From the NCBI GenBank assembly GCA_017558145.1, contig JAFYWF010000004.1:1-64000 (forward strand): a stretch of 64,000 nt of DNA. The letters run 5' to 3'. Position 1 is the stretch's first letter; the number at the start of each line of letters is the position of its first letter. The notes under the pieces are model-generated. The model was given only the letters and a program-made list of their open reading frames with translations, did not search any database and was not told where the DNA came from. This stretch comes from Lachnospiraceae bacterium (GTDB lineage Bacteria; Bacillota; Clostridia; Lachnospirales; Lachnospiraceae). Below, one piece after another: positions 34,161-44,486 of the stretch. The position numbers and the translations under genes are program-made.

Positions 34161-36803
34161 TTATTTTAACTGTGCAAGTCTTTCCTGAACCTGAGCCATC
34201 ATCTGCTGATATTTTTCAAGTTTCGCTTTTTCTTCTTCAATTTTTGCTGCTGGAGCTTTGGAGATAAATCTTTCGTTATTTAACATTCCATTTACTCTGG
34301 CAAGCTCGCCCTGTAAACGTTTTTCTTCTTTTTCAAGACGTTCAATTTCTTTGCTGATATCTACTAATTCAGCAAATGGCATGTAGCAAACTGCACCTGG
34401 AATAACTACAGAAACTGCATCGTCTGCGATTCCTTCTTTTGTAGCCTGTGTTTTAACTTCAGAAGCGTAAGCTAAAGAAGCAAAGAATAATCCACTTTCT
34501 TCAAATACTTTTAAGATTTCTTCTTTTTCACTTACTACATAAACAAGTGCTTTTTTGCTTGGTGGAACGTTCATTTCACTACGAACGTTACGGATACCAC
34601 GAACTGCTTCTTTGATTGTTTCGATATCGCTTTCTTCTTTTGCGAAGTTCCATTCTTCTTTGAATTCAGGCCACTGGCTGATCATGATAGATTCTTCTTC
34701 GCTCTGTAATGTACAGAAGATTTCTTCTGTTACGAATGGCATGTATGGATGTAATAATTTTAATGCATTTAATAATACATTTTTAAGTGTCCATAATGCT
34801 GCATTCTGGCTATCTGCATTGTCTGTATTGTAAAGACGTGGTTTAACCATTTCGATATACCAGTCACAGAATTCATCCCAGATAAAATCCTGAACCTTCT
34901 GAACTGCAATACCAAGTTCGAAGTGTTCCATATTTTCAGTAGCTTCTTTGATTACCTTGTTTAATTTAGATAAAATCCATTTATCTGCTGGTTCTAAGCT
35001 AGCTACATCTGGAGTTGTAATATCTTTGCCTTCCATGTTCATCATGATGAAACGTGAAGCATTCCATACTTTGTTAGCAAAGTTTCTGCTTGCTTCTACT
35101 CTTTCGTTGTAGAAACGCATATCGTTACCAGGAGCATTACCTGTAATCAATGTCATTCTTAATGCGTCAGCACCGTACTGATCAATGATTTCCAATGGAT
35201 CGATACCGTTTCCTAAAGATTTGGACATTTTCCTTCCTAAAGAGTCACGTACTAAACCATGGAATAATACTGTTTTAAATGGTTTTTCTTTCATCTGTTC
35301 AAATCCGGAGAAGATCATACGGATTACCCAGAAGAAGATAATATCGTATCCAGTTACTAATACATCTGTTGGATAGAAGTATTTTAAGTCTTCTGTCATT
35401 TCTGGCCAGCCAAGTGTAGAGAATGGCCATAATGCAGAGGAGAACCATGTATCCAATGTATCTGGATCCTGTGTAAAGTGTGTGTCACCACATGTTGGAC
35501 AACTCAAAGGAGCAGTAGATGCTACTACAGTTTCACCACATTTATCACAGTAGTATGCTGGAATTCTATGTCCCCACCATAACTGACGGCTGATACACCA
35601 GTCACGAATGTTATCTGTCCAGTTATAGTATGTTTTGTTCATTCTTTCTGGAATTAACTGAATATCACCAGTTCTTACTGCTTCTGCAGCTGGTTTGATA
35701 AGTTCATCCATTTTTACGAACCACTGTTTTTTGATCATTGGTTCGATTGTTGTTTTACATCTATCATGAGTACCAACGTTATGAGTATGATCTTCAATTT
35801 TAACAAGTAAGCCCATTTCATCTAATTCTTTGATGATAGCTTTTCTTGCTTCATAACGATCCATACCTGCGAATTTGCCACCATTTTCATTGATAGTAGC
35901 ATCGTCGTTCATGATGTTAATTTCCGGAAGGTTATGTCTCTTTCCTACTTCAAAGTCGTTAGGGTCGTGTGCAGGTGTAATTTTAACAACACCAGTACCG
36001 AATTCCATATCAACATAAGTATCTTCAACGATAGGAAGTTCTCTGTTCATAAGAGGTAACATTACCTTTTTACCAGATAAATGTTTGTATCTGTCATCGT
36101 TAGGGTTAATTGCTACTGCAGTATCTCCTAACATTGTTTCTGGACGTGTTGTTGCAAATGTTAAGAATTCATCTGTACCAACGATTGGGTATTTAATATG
36201 CCAGAAATGTCCAGCCTGTTCTTCGTATTCAACTTCCGCATCAGAGATAGATGTGTTACATACAGGACACCAGTTGATGATACGGCTTCCTTTGTAAATC
36301 CATCCTTTTTCATGCATTTTGCAGAATACTTCTGTTACGGCTTTGTTACATCCTTCATCCATTGTGAAACGTTCTCTATCCCAGTCACAAGAAGAACCAA
36401 GTTTCTTTAACTGGCTGGTGATACGTCCGCCGTATTCTCTCTTCCAATCCCATGCTCGCTCAAGGAAGCCTTCTCTTCCTAAGTCTTCTTTATCGATGCC
36501 TTCTTCTTTCATCTTTTCGATGATTTTTACTTCTGTAGCAATACTTGCATGGTCTGTTCCTGGCTGCCAAAGAGCATTATATCCCTGCATTCTTTTGAAA
36601 CGAATCAAAATATCCTGCATTGTATTGTCAAGGGCATGTCCCATATGAAGCTGACCTGTAATGTTTGGAGGTGGCATTACAATAGTAAATGGTTTCTTGC
36701 TGTGATCTACTTCAGCATGGAAATATTTCTTTTCAAGCCACTTCTGATACAATTTTTCCTCAATACCATGAGGATCATAAGTTTTTGCTAATTCTTTGCT
36801 CAT
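34161..36803 (-). CDS. valS: Valyl-tRNA synthetase
   Basis: 880 residues, standard for bacterial ValRS. HIGH motif [16 protein letters not shown], editing domain ([17 protein letters not shown]), KMSKS motif [11 protein letters not shown], anticodon-binding domain ([15 protein letters not shown]) and C-terminal coiled coil ([19 protein letters not shown]). It charges tRNA-Val in the cytosol. ATG preceded by AAAGGAG. Controlled by the T-box leader upstream. Confidence 0.98.
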   Translation of the reverse strand: MSKELAKTYDPHGIEEKLYQKWLEKKYFHAEVDHSKKPFTIVMPPPNITGQLHMGHALDNTMQDILIRFKRMQGYNALWQPGTDHASIATEVKIIEKMKEEGIDKEDLGREGFLERAWDWKREYGGRITSQLKKLGSSCDWDRERFTMDEGCNKAVTEVFCKMHEKGWIYKGSRIINWCPVCNTSISDAEVEYEEQAGHFWHIKYPIVGTDEFLTFATTRPETMLGDTAVAINPNDDRYKHLSGKKVMLPLMNRELPIVEDTYVDMEFGTGVVKITPAHDPNDFEVGKRHNLPEINIMNDDATINENGGKFAGMDRYEARKAIIKELDEMGLLVKIEDHTHNVGTHDRCKTTIEPMIKKQWFVKMDELIKPAAEAVRTGDIQLIPERMNKTYYNWTDNIRDWCISRQLWWGHRIPAYYCDKCGETVVASTAPLSCPTCGDTHFTQDPDTLDTWFSSALWPFSTLGWPEMTEDLKYFYPTDVLVTGYDIIFFWVIRMIFSGFEQMKEKPFKTVLFHGLVRDSLGRKMSKSLGNGIDPLEIIDQYGADALRMTLITGNAPGNDMRFYNERVEASRNFANKVWNASRFIMMNMEGKDITTPDVASLEPADKWILSKLNKVIKEATENMEHFELGIAVQKVQDFIWDEFCDWYIEMVKPRLYNTDNADSQNAALWTLKNVLLNALKLLHPYMPFVTEEIFCTLQSEEESIMISQWPEFKEEWNFAKEESDIETIKEAVRGIRNVRSEMNVPPSKKALVYVVSEKEEILKVFEESGLFFASLAYASEVKTQATKEGIADDAVSVVIPGAVCYMPFAELVDISKEIERLEKEEKRLQGELARVNGMLNNERFISKAPAAKIEEEKAKLEKYQQMMAQVQERLAQLK

Positions 36804-36837
36804 GTTGTTCTCCTTTTATATTTATTCGTGCATACAT

Positions 36838-36922
36838 TTCGAATAGAATACACGTTCTCGCGTATTCTGCGCCGGCGAAGCGTCGCAAAGCGACATTTTC
36901 AATTGCTTCGGCGTGTGCATTC
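36838..36922. other. GC-rich nested hairpins between the T-box terminator and valS
   Basis: Inverted repeats GAATACACG/CGCGTATTC (36841-36866, imperfect) and GTCGC-TTT-GCGAC (36882-36894, minus) are nested within CGCCGAAGC and GCTTCG..GGCG arms. The segment GCGCCGGCGAAGCGTCGC is strikingly GC-rich in an AT-rich window. Function unknown. Confidence 0.5.
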
Positions 36923-36924
36923 TC

Positions 36925-36959
36925 AAGGGCTTTTTATTGTGTAACAATAAAAAGCCCTT
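36925..36959 (-). promoter_or_regulatory. Extra hairpin overlapping the T-box terminator
   Basis: AAGGGCTTTTTATTG (36925-36939) and CAATAAAAAGCCCTT (36945-36959) form a perfect 15-bp stem. It re-uses the 3' arm and T-tract of the T-box terminator, so the two structures exclude each other. Confidence 0.6.
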
Positions 36960-37290
36960 TGCCAACTTTATGTTAGCAAAGGGCGTCATATCAACCTAAC
37001 GCGGTACCACCTTTGTTCACTTCTATTCTAGAAGCCTCTGGGGTTTCTCATTTCTAAAACTTATTCCTCGTTTTATCATGATAACCGAATCCTATAACGG
37101 GGATGAGCCGTGAACACCTACTGTTATCTACATAGCGGCATGCCACTATCTTCAACTACAAATAACACATTCAGCATTCCGATTCCAAAGCTACCTTCCA
37201 AATTCCTTCCTTTAAGAAACCTTACAGCCATAGAGTCTCTCTCTCTGAAAAGGGGTAATCTGTACTCCTCTTTTTCACCATCTTTATCTA
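36947..37290 (-). ncRNA. T-box riboswitch leader of valS
   Basis: On the minus strand the T-box proper GGTGGTACCGCG lies at 37011-37000. Upstream are GAGGAGTA (near 37268), AGAGAGAGAGACTC and GGCTG, the usual Stem I elements. The terminator stem has arms GCCCTTTGCTAAC (36984-36972, read on minus) and GTTGGCAAAGGGC (36966-36954), followed by TTTTTATTG. Uncharged tRNA-Val would pair with the T-box and prevent termination. I could not place the valine specifier codon with certainty. Confidence 0.92.
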
Positions 37291-37296
37291 CCCATA

Positions 37297-37325
37297 AATA
37301 TATTGAATTTAAGCTAGTTTGTCAA
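37297..37325 (-). promoter_or_regulatory. Promoter of the valS T-box transcript
   Basis: On the minus strand TTGACA (37325-37320), a 17-bp spacer and TATATT (37302-37297), followed directly by the T-box leader. Confidence 0.8.
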
Positions 37326-37372
37326 CTTTTTTATCTTACTTTTTCGCCAAAATATAGTATCTCTACACACAA

Positions 37373-37990
37373 TCAACTGCTTGCTCTACTATATTTTAGA
37401 AGCACCATTCCCTTAATAACCAATAAAATAAATGTAACGGTAATAGCATACGCCTCTCTTGTCATCGCTAAAAATAATACAGCAAAAATACTTAGCAACA
37501 TAGAAATTCCAGTGAGTATTTTATGCCCCTTTTCCCATTCTATTTTTGTTAAGATTATTTTCATCACACCTATCGCAATAAGTGCAACAAACAAAATCCA
37601 ATACATATAATAATTAAATTTTGTTGCCTGTGTATACGCAATTAAATTAACAGAATACACAAATCCCTCCACTGAATTAGGGTATAATGGTAATATAATC
37701 AGTAAAAATGAGCAAACATCCACTATACCAAATAGTAAATCGCATATATTTCTAATATTCGATTTATTTTCTTTTTCCGCAATAGAAATCAATTTTTCCC
37801 CAGATAACAAATCATCAATACTCACAGAAAAATAGCTCGATATTTCTTTTAAGGAATCAATGCTTGGATATCCTCTCCCTGACTCCCATTTAGAAATAGC
37901 TGTTCTGGAAACATATAAAATTCCTGCTAATTCTTCCTGGGTAAGCCCTCTACTTTTTCTCAACTCCTGTAATTTTTCATGAAATTCCAT
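37373..37990 (-). CDS. XRE-family regulator with membrane-bound C-terminal half
   Basis: 205 residues. The N-terminal helix-turn-helix (about 5-60) contains LRKSRGLTQEELAGILYVSR and TAISKWESGRGYPSIDSL. Residues about 85-200 hold four or five hydrophobic segments (VDVCSFLLIILPLY, MYWILFVALIAIGVMKIIL, LTGISMLLSIFAVLFLAMT, ITVTFILLVIKGMVLL). The DNA-binding head is therefore tethered to the membrane, a common clostridial design for sensing envelope signals. It lies 14 bp downstream of the PAP2 gene and is probably co-transcribed with it. Confidence 0.88.
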   Translation of the reverse strand: MEFHEKLQELRKSRGLTQEELAGILYVSRTAISKWESGRGYPSIDSLKEISSYFSVSIDDLLSGEKLISIAEKENKSNIRNICDLLFGIVDVCSFLLIILPLYPNSVEGFVYSVNLIAYTQATKFNYYMYWILFVALIAIGVMKIILTKIEWEKGHKILTGISMLLSIFAVLFLAMTREAYAITVTFILLVIKGMVLLKYSRASS

Positions 37991-38004
37991 ACCTGAACCT
38001 CCAT

Positions 38005-38664
38005 TTAATCTTCTCTACAGAACAACACAACTACAGCTCGATAAATATAAAATAATCCTGCACTAAGTAAAATGGAACCTATAATATCCGTGAACCAATG
38101 TACGCCACATATCCATCTTCCTAATACCATAAATAATGAGAATAACATAGCTAATATAGATATTACTTTCTTCACCATAACATTTTTAACTCTTTTCTTC
38201 ACTTGGAAAATAAGGGTTGGCATCACACTTAATACCAACAAAGTAGTCGACGACGGATAAGAAGCTTCCATAAATCCTTCGATTAATATAGGTCTATAGT
38301 TAATGGGGATCATCTCAAAAATCAGATACCCCAATATTACGATAACATAATATATCCCAAGAACTATAATATCAAAATCAACTTTCAATAAAATTCTTCT
38401 CTTAATCCATTGTCCCAAACCAATTCCACCAAATATCATACAGACAAAAATAGGAACTAAGCCCAACCAATCTGTAATGGTGTAAATTACCATATGCACA
38501 CCTGTCAAATGATGAAACCACATATTAAATGTTGCAAATCCAATCTCTGTTCCCTTTTGTCCTATGGACTGTACATCTACTATTTGAATTAATAAAGTCC
38601 AAATAACAAATGCAATAAGAAACAAACTTCCTATTATAAATAATCCCTTAGTCTTTTTTTTCAT
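38005..38664 (-). CDS. PAP2-family membrane phosphatase-like protein
   Basis: 219 residues with about six membrane segments. The PAP2 motifs are divergent: INYRP for motif 1, YPSSTT in place of PSGH for motif 2, and GRWICGVHWFTDIIG for motif 3 (His and Asp kept). Relatives with PSST are common in Firmicutes. Lipid-phosphate or undecaprenyl-pyrophosphate hydrolysis is possible, but loss of the motif 2 His weakens that call. Paired with the membrane XRE regulator. Confidence 0.8.
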   Translation of the reverse strand: MKKKTKGLFIIGSLFLIAFVIWTLLIQIVDVQSIGQKGTEIGFATFNMWFHHLTGVHMVIYTITDWLGLVPIFVCMIFGGIGLGQWIKRRILLKVDFDIIVLGIYYVIVILGYLIFEMIPINYRPILIEGFMEASYPSSTTLLVLSVMPTLIFQVKKRVKNVMVKKVISILAMLFSLFMVLGRWICGVHWFTDIIGSILLSAGLFYIYRAVVVLFCRED

Positions 38665-38872
38665 TTTTCATTCTACTCCTGATTTAAAATATTTTCGTCT
38701 ACTTTAGACTTGTTTTACCGTAACAGGAGTTAAGAAAAAAACAAAGAATTCTTCTGGCACATCTATGACACGATTCGTAACATCCCTATAATTTCTCTTT
38801 TCTGACTTCCTACATCTATAAATTTTCCCTAGCAAGAAAAACTTACTTCCAAAAATATCCTTTTCTTAACAC

Positions 38873-38901
38873 AAAAAAGATGGCCATCTATGACCACCTT
38901 T
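38873..38901 (-). terminator. Terminator of the solute-binding lipoprotein operon
   Basis: On the minus strand AAAGGTGGTCA pairs with TGGCCATCTTT (11 bp, two G-T pairs) and is followed by TTTTG. It lies immediately after the stop of the solute-binding protein gene and closes the unusual ABC/HlyD/MacB operon. Confidence 0.75.
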
Positions 38902-38908
38902 TCTGTCT

Positions 38909-41281
38909 TTATGAATTTTCACTTACATATATTTTTGCTCTACTCTGAATAATCTTCACTACTTCATCTACAGACTTCTGTCCTGAAAAATAACTTTCTG
39001 TTTCCTCTATAATTATATTATTCAAAGCTTCATTATAGGTACATAAGCTATCTAAGCTTGTAATGTAATCCAATAATTTTGCTGATTCTTCTTTTGTAAG
39101 AGGCTGTACCGGTACTTCAACTCCACCAACAAAGAAAGAATCCTCGTATTCATATTTATTACCTTCTTCATCAATAGTATAAGGCTTTTCCCAGGATTTT
39201 TCTTCCAACTTTTTCATACTGCTTATTCTCACCGGAAAATCATATCCTAAATTATCCTGATATTCTTCTGCCAAAAAGCTTTTCACAAATTCCCAAGCAG
39301 CATCTTGATTTTTACTCAAAGCACTGATTGCCATAGTCTTATTAATATTTAAACATCCACCCATACCCTCTTCTACCGGGAATCCGATATAAGTTATATC
39401 TTCTCCAAAGGTACCTTGTTTTGCATAAGCATAATCTCTAAATCCTGAAAGATACTGTAGATTTAAAATCGTTTTGCCATTTCTATACTGTGCTTCCATT
39501 TCTGCCCAATAGGTTTCATCATCAATAACTGCAGAATAGTCAATTTCTCTTGGTAAAGAATTCGCATATTCCAATATCTTTTTAAATCCATCGGTGTCAA
39601 AATAGCATTCTCCTTTATCCCAATCTACATACTTCTGACCACAAATCCACATTGTATAATACATAAAATTAGAAGATGTCATTTCACTTAATAACTGAGT
39701 TCCTTCCGGTTTTGTTGCTAACAGAGCCAATGCTTCATCCATGGTCCAACCTGGTTCTTCTCCCACATCTGCTGTTTTTGCTGCAAAAGAAGTTACACTA
39801 AAAGAAGGTGCAATACGATACAATTCATCTCCTGTAGACAATGCATCTAATACATTTTCCAAAAGGTCATCTTTTTTCAACTGACTGTCATTTTCTAAAA
39901 ATTCATTTAAATTAGCAAATACACCTTTGGCAATATAACTTTCTACCGGCATCTGACTATTTAATAACATAATATCCGGTACCTCTCCGGAAATAATATC
40001 TGTATTTAAACGTGTCATCCCTTGAGTATAATCATCCATAGTATCATACGTTGCATAATCACGAACATAAATTTTATATTGATCACTACTCTTATTAAAC
40101 TCTACTAACTTTTGTTTTACCTCTTGATCCAGGTAATAACATCCTAACGTCAATTCTGTTTTATCCACAACTTCTTCTGCCGGTACTTTTTCAAATTTAG
40201 ATAATTGTACCCCTTCATTATCATAATACAATGCAACAAAGGTATTTTTATCCAAAAAGCTAAATTGATATATATAATTGCTGGCAAAATCAGAAGAAAT
40301 ATAATCCATTACCTTTGTCAGTTCTGTATCTCCGATATTATATCCATAAATTCCGTATTCATCACCTAAGTAGAGATCATAATGCAAGCCACTTATAATC
40401 TGGTAGCTATAATAATTATAATTTGCTGGTAAAAGAGTTTTTGTACCATAATTTCCTCGTTGAATATCTAGCGTTTGAATACTTACTCCACTACCTTCAA
40501 AAGATAACACTGCAATTTTATCATCACGAATACGAAGTAATTTAGATTCATCTACATTTAATTTTTCAATCATTTTAACAGGATTCCCCTGTTGGTCATA
40601 AACTTCGATTCCTCTGCTGGTATCTACAATAAGCTGCTTCTTATCATCGCATTGCAGAGAACTAACATAAAAATATTCATCTTCCGTTATATTTTCATTT
40701 AGCTGAATTTTCCAAAGTTCATTCCCGTCCGGTCCATAACATTCCAAATAAACTTTTTCTTTATCATCCTCCTCTTCATACGAAGGATATTTGTACATGA
40801 TGGAATATATATTTCCCTCTTCATCTGCTGTAAAGTATCCCCCTGAATTATCAAGACTTAACTGTTTTTCCACTTGGCTCACTACAGTACCATCCGATGC
40901 ATATCCTGTAATAGTACGGATGGTTAAAAGTTCCGAATTTATTTCTTCCTCTATAAGAACATCTTCCGTAGTTTCTTCCTTCTCTACCTCCGCTGTTTTC
41001 TCTTCCTGTTTTACTTCTGAAGAAACATTCACTGCAGTTTGCGTCTCCAATTTGGCCTGTGGTAATTCATTTTCATAACGATATTGCTCCACATATAGCA
41101 CATCACCTACCGTTACAATTTGTGAAACATCATCTTTTATTTCATAAGCATCTTTCATTTCTCTAAAAACTGCATTTTTATTTCTTTTGGAACCTGTTGT
41201 TTCATTTGACTTATTACCACCACAAGCAGATAATAACAATGCCATTACTAATAACATGCTTATAACTCCATTTTTTTTCAT
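38909..41281 (-). CDS. Lipoprotein: propeller-like domain fused to an ABC extracellular solute-binding domain
   Basis: 790 residues from the ATG at 41281 (AAGGAGGAG just upstream). The signal peptide ends at lipobox LLSAC (Cys20). A Glu/Lys-rich linker (about 70-110) leads to repeated beta-strand units (about 115-365; GYASDGTVVSQVEKQLSLDN, LECYGPDGNELWKIQLNENI) that resemble a beta-propeller. Residues about 375-790 form a family 1 solute-binding protein (QKLVEFNKSSDQYKIYVRDY, LNTDIISGEVPDIMLLN, NINKTMAISALSKNQDAAWE). Double the usual length. Last gene of the permease-HlyD-MacB operon, so it is the likely receptor for that transporter. Substrate unknown. Confidence 0.85.
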   Translation of the reverse strand: MKKNGVISMLLVMALLLSACGGNKSNETTGSKRNKNAVFREMKDAYEIKDDVSQIVTVGDVLYVEQYRYENELPQAKLETQTAVNVSSEVKQEEKTAEVEKEETTEDVLIEEEINSELLTIRTITGYASDGTVVSQVEKQLSLDNSGGYFTADEEGNIYSIMYKYPSYEEEDDKEKVYLECYGPDGNELWKIQLNENITEDEYFYVSSLQCDDKKQLIVDTSRGIEVYDQQGNPVKMIEKLNVDESKLLRIRDDKIAVLSFEGSGVSIQTLDIQRGNYGTKTLLPANYNYYSYQIISGLHYDLYLGDEYGIYGYNIGDTELTKVMDYISSDFASNYIYQFSFLDKNTFVALYYDNEGVQLSKFEKVPAEEVVDKTELTLGCYYLDQEVKQKLVEFNKSSDQYKIYVRDYATYDTMDDYTQGMTRLNTDIISGEVPDIMLLNSQMPVESYIAKGVFANLNEFLENDSQLKKDDLLENVLDALSTGDELYRIAPSFSVTSFAAKTADVGEEPGWTMDEALALLATKPEGTQLLSEMTSSNFMYYTMWICGQKYVDWDKGECYFDTDGFKKILEYANSLPREIDYSAVIDDETYWAEMEAQYRNGKTILNLQYLSGFRDYAYAKQGTFGEDITYIGFPVEEGMGGCLNINKTMAISALSKNQDAAWEFVKSFLAEEYQDNLGYDFPVRISSMKKLEEKSWEKPYTIDEEGNKYEYEDSFFVGGVEVPVQPLTKEESAKLLDYITSLDSLCTYNEALNNIIIEETESYFSGQKSVDEVVKIIQSRAKIYVSENS

Positions 41282-41331
41282 TTTCTCCTCCTTCATGCTC
41301 TTGAACTCTTCTTTGAACAATTTGATGCTTC

Positions 41332-42411
41332 CTATTTCTTCGCCACATCATTTTTCTTCTGTACCCGTTTGACACTTTTTTCATACAGACTATCCTGCAC
41401 CCAAACAATCCCCTGTTTTAATGTCCATGTCTTTTTCTTCCACCAGCTTATGATTACTGCCAAGACAAAAATCACAGGATTGATTAAAAGTATTATTTTG
41501 ATACCTAAAAATACAGCAAATATATCTTCATATCCTCTAGCTACATTTTCCCAATATGGATAACTTATTTCTTGGAAAGACATACTGCGAATTCCAAACT
41601 GTTTTATTACCTTATACAACGACAAAACTTGAAATCTACTACTATTTTCTATCAACACAACATTTTCGTTTTTTGTTCCCACTGCTGCCTGTATAGTCGA
41701 TAAAGCAAAATTTCGAATCGGATTAGGCATTACGATTTCATAGCTAAATCCACCTGTGGCTATCCCATAATTCTCCAAACTTTCTAACGAAAGAAAACAA
41801 ATAGGCTTTTCCAATCCGGCTGCCTCATACATATGTCCCTTGGGTCTTTCAATTACTCCCGTAATAAAATGTGGTACCTGACCAATCATAATCTGCATCC
41901 CTGTCACGTCAGAAGACCCAAACAATTGCCAAGCCGTTTCCTTATCAATGACAACCCCATCCTGCATCATGCTATCTTCCCGAAACAAACTGCCTGATAG
42001 AATTTTTTGTGGATGAAATTGAAAAAATTCTCCACCTACGCCAATAGCTTTTACTTCCATAGTAGCCCTTTCAGAACGTAGTGTAACTTTTCCACTTCTA
42101 CTCATAGCATCAATCCATAGTCTGGCATTTTCCTTTTCTACGGTAATTGACGCCTGTTGCAATGCGTTATGGACGCTTTGTCGGATTGTCCTAAAATAGT
42201 CTATATTCTCTACTTCCTCTTTTGAAAAAAACACACTAACCTGAGCTACATCTCCTTGTTTTGACCAACGCTCTGCCATTTGCTGATCATAGAGTTTTTT
42301 TTGCATTGTATGCTCTACTAGAAAAAGTCCACCAATAAACACAAGACAAAGCACGGTGATCATGCTCCCAATGAGCCATGTTACCGAGATATTCACTGGT
42401 AATTTTTTCAA
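41332..42411 (-). CDS. MacB periplasmic-core-domain membrane protein lacking FtsX helices
   Basis: 359 residues with a TTG start (complement of 42409-42411) after AGGTGAAG. One membrane segment (about 10-30, VTWLIGSMITVLCLVFIGGLF), then a MacB-type extracytoplasmic core (about 40-285; KILSGSLFREDSMMQDGVVI, DKETAWQLFGSSDVTGMQIM), then one membrane segment (about 295-325) and a basic tail. Normal MacB permeases have three further helices forming the FtsX domain. Only one is present. It may form a coupling piece with the HlyD protein encoded just upstream. Confidence 0.8.
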   Translation of the reverse strand: MKKLPVNISVTWLIGSMITVLCLVFIGGLFLVEHTMQKKLYDQQMAERWSKQGDVAQVSVFFSKEEVENIDYFRTIRQSVHNALQQASITVEKENARLWIDAMSRSGKVTLRSERATMEVKAIGVGGEFFQFHPQKILSGSLFREDSMMQDGVVIDKETAWQLFGSSDVTGMQIMIGQVPHFITGVIERPKGHMYEAAGLEKPICFLSLESLENYGIATGGFSYEIVMPNPIRNFALSTIQAAVGTKNENVVLIENSSRFQVLSLYKVIKQFGIRSMSFQEISYPYWENVARGYEDIFAVFLGIKIILLINPVIFVLAVIISWWKKKTWTLKQGIVWVQDSLYEKSVKRVQKKNDVAKK

Positions 42412-42513
42412 CGTGCTTCACCTGCCTTTCCGCCTATTTTTCACAAAAAACGTGTTCTCAATTCTCTATTTTATCGTCTAACATTATAAGGTTGCATTAT
42501 TACTTATCATAAA

Positions 42514-44439
42514 TTAGTTTTCAGACAAACGAACCTGTTTTCCTGCTTCTACCGGTTGTGTTGTAGTTGTAATTACATATTCATAGCCATAGAGGGGAGC
42601 ATTAATAGCTGTTTTATTATCATCTGCTCCTAATACTTCTACATCTACACGTGTCGCTATATAACGATTCCCCAGGGGTGAGTTTTTAGCTTCCACAAGA
42701 AGAATAAACTTACCATTATTGTCTTCCCTAATAGCACTATTGGGTACCAATAAATCATAATTGGCACTTCTTTGTCCTATAGAAAGACTTAACGATTGTC
42801 CTGCCTGCACATCCCCTATTACATCAAATACTAATAGTTTTTTTTCTCCATTGCTTTCCGGATCCGGACGAATCCCCACTAAAGTAGCTGTAATATCACT
42901 ATAGTACCAGGAATTTTGAATCTCCGCCGCATCTCCTACCTTCACTTTTTTCGCTTGTTCCGGTGTTACAGAAAAACTCATGCTAAATCCTTTTCCTTCC
43001 GGTTGCATTACTGCCAATTCTTCATTTGGAGTAATGTTTTCTCCGGCAATCTTATAAAGATTGGTAATGGTTCCTGCAATGGGGGCTGTAATAGTTGCCC
43101 CAACAGCATTTTCTTTTAATTTCGCAATTTTTTCTCTCTGTTCACGAATAATACTGTTTTGGTTACCAAGATTTAACTCACTACTAATATCGGTAAGAAG
43201 CTGTGTAAGTTCTTCTTGTGCCGTTTTTAATGAACTTTCTGCCTCTATTTTTTGTAACTGAAGACTTTCTACTTGTTTTTTTGTGTCTCCTTCATTATGA
43301 TTCATATCACTTTGTATTGCATTTACCTTTGCCTGACATTCATTCACATAATTAGAAGCACTAATAACTGCTGCCTGTAAACCGGCAAGCTGCGCATTTG
43401 CACTCACAATCGTATTATATTTATTCACTGCAGTTTCATATTCTATTTCTGATGCCAATATCTGTTCATATTTTTTCTGATATTCATGCATGGCTGTTGC
43501 CAAGTCACTTTTCACTGTAGAATTATTATTTCCCGCACCATTCTGCTCCGGTATCTGCACATACAACTTATCAATTGTTGCAATATACTCGTTAATATTA
43601 TTGATATCATCATAACCCTTCACTGCTTCTGCCAATGCTTCTGTGACTCCTGAGTTATTAGCTGCAGTAACTGCTGTCTGCAATGTTGTTTTTACCACAT
43701 CAAATTCGGATTTTTCTCTATTAAAAATAGCTTCTTTATCATATTTTGCAGTTGTAGCCGCAGTAATATCTCCCTTACTATCTGCTTTGGCAGCATCTAA
43801 TTGTCCTTCCACCTCAGATAACTTCTTTTTTGCATTCTCCAATTCCAATGTTGCTCTATCATAAGAATTTTTCTTATCTATGGCAGTACTGGTAGAACCT
43901 TGTGTAATTGCAATCTGCTTTTCAAGGCTTTCCACTGTAGCCTCTAGACTCTCCACCTTCTGTTTTGCCATATGAATCTTATTCTGGTATTCCTGATTGC
44001 TGGAAACATTTCCACCCTGAATATTTTGATAAGATTGTTCTGAAACCTCTCCTTTTAAAAGTGTTGTACTATAGGCGAGAATCAAATCATTTAGATCTTT
44101 TTCAGCCTGTTCCAACTCTGCACTATCTTCATCCTCCAAGTAAAACAATATCTGGTCTTTTTCTACCACATCCCCCTGTTTTACAGCAACAGATGCAATC
44201 TTACGACTTTCCTGTATGGTAATCTTGTAAGGATCATCAGATACCAGGTTCCCGGTTCCTCGAATCTTTGCCGTAATACTTCCCGGTTCAATCATCGCTG
44301 TTGCCACTTCCGGCAAGGAGTAATTCATAATGGTATTAGAAAAAAAGGTTAATACCAACATGATAGACAAAAAGATAATTGCCACATTTTTAACCCATTC
44401 TTTTCGATTTGTTTTCTTTTCTGTATTCATCTCACGCAA
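42514..44439 (-). CDS. HlyD/efflux adaptor protein with long coiled coil
   Basis: 641 residues (TTG at 44439 close to GAGAGGAG; an ATG at 44430 is possible). One N-terminal membrane segment (VAIIFLSIMLVLTFFSNTIM). A split lipoyl/barrel-sandwich domain is seen in KIRGTGNLVSDDPYKITIQE and TITAPIAGTITNLYKIAGEN. Between the two halves lies about 370 residues of coiled coil, longer than most Gram-positive adaptors. A beta-barrel domain follows (about 490-580). Such adaptors normally serve MacB- or RND-type exporters. Here the gene lies between MalG-type importer and MacB-core genes. Confidence 0.85.
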   Translation of the reverse strand: MREMNTEKKTNRKEWVKNVAIIFLSIMLVLTFFSNTIMNYSLPEVATAMIEPGSITAKIRGTGNLVSDDPYKITIQESRKIASVAVKQGDVVEKDQILFYLEDEDSAELEQAEKDLNDLILAYSTTLLKGEVSEQSYQNIQGGNVSSNQEYQNKIHMAKQKVESLEATVESLEKQIAITQGSTSTAIDKKNSYDRATLELENAKKKLSEVEGQLDAAKADSKGDITAATTAKYDKEAIFNREKSEFDVVKTTLQTAVTAANNSGVTEALAEAVKGYDDINNINEYIATIDKLYVQIPEQNGAGNNNSTVKSDLATAMHEYQKKYEQILASEIEYETAVNKYNTIVSANAQLAGLQAAVISASNYVNECQAKVNAIQSDMNHNEGDTKKQVESLQLQKIEAESSLKTAQEELTQLLTDISSELNLGNQNSIIREQREKIAKLKENAVGATITAPIAGTITNLYKIAGENITPNEELAVMQPEGKGFSMSFSVTPEQAKKVKVGDAAEIQNSWYYSDITATLVGIRPDPESNGEKKLLVFDVIGDVQAGQSLSLSIGQRSANYDLLVPNSAIREDNNGKFILLVEAKNSPLGNRYIATRVDVEVLGADDNKTAINAPLYGYEYVITTTTQPVEAGKQVRLSEN

Positions 44440-44486
44440 GCGCTCCTCTCGTGCTCATTTCCAAATCCCAAATACTTGGCAAACTC

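Noticed and set aside
38005-38664. PAP2 gene as a pseudogene because PSGH is PSST
   Set aside because: The frame is intact, the length is normal, and the PSST form is, as far as I recall, common in Firmicutes relatives.
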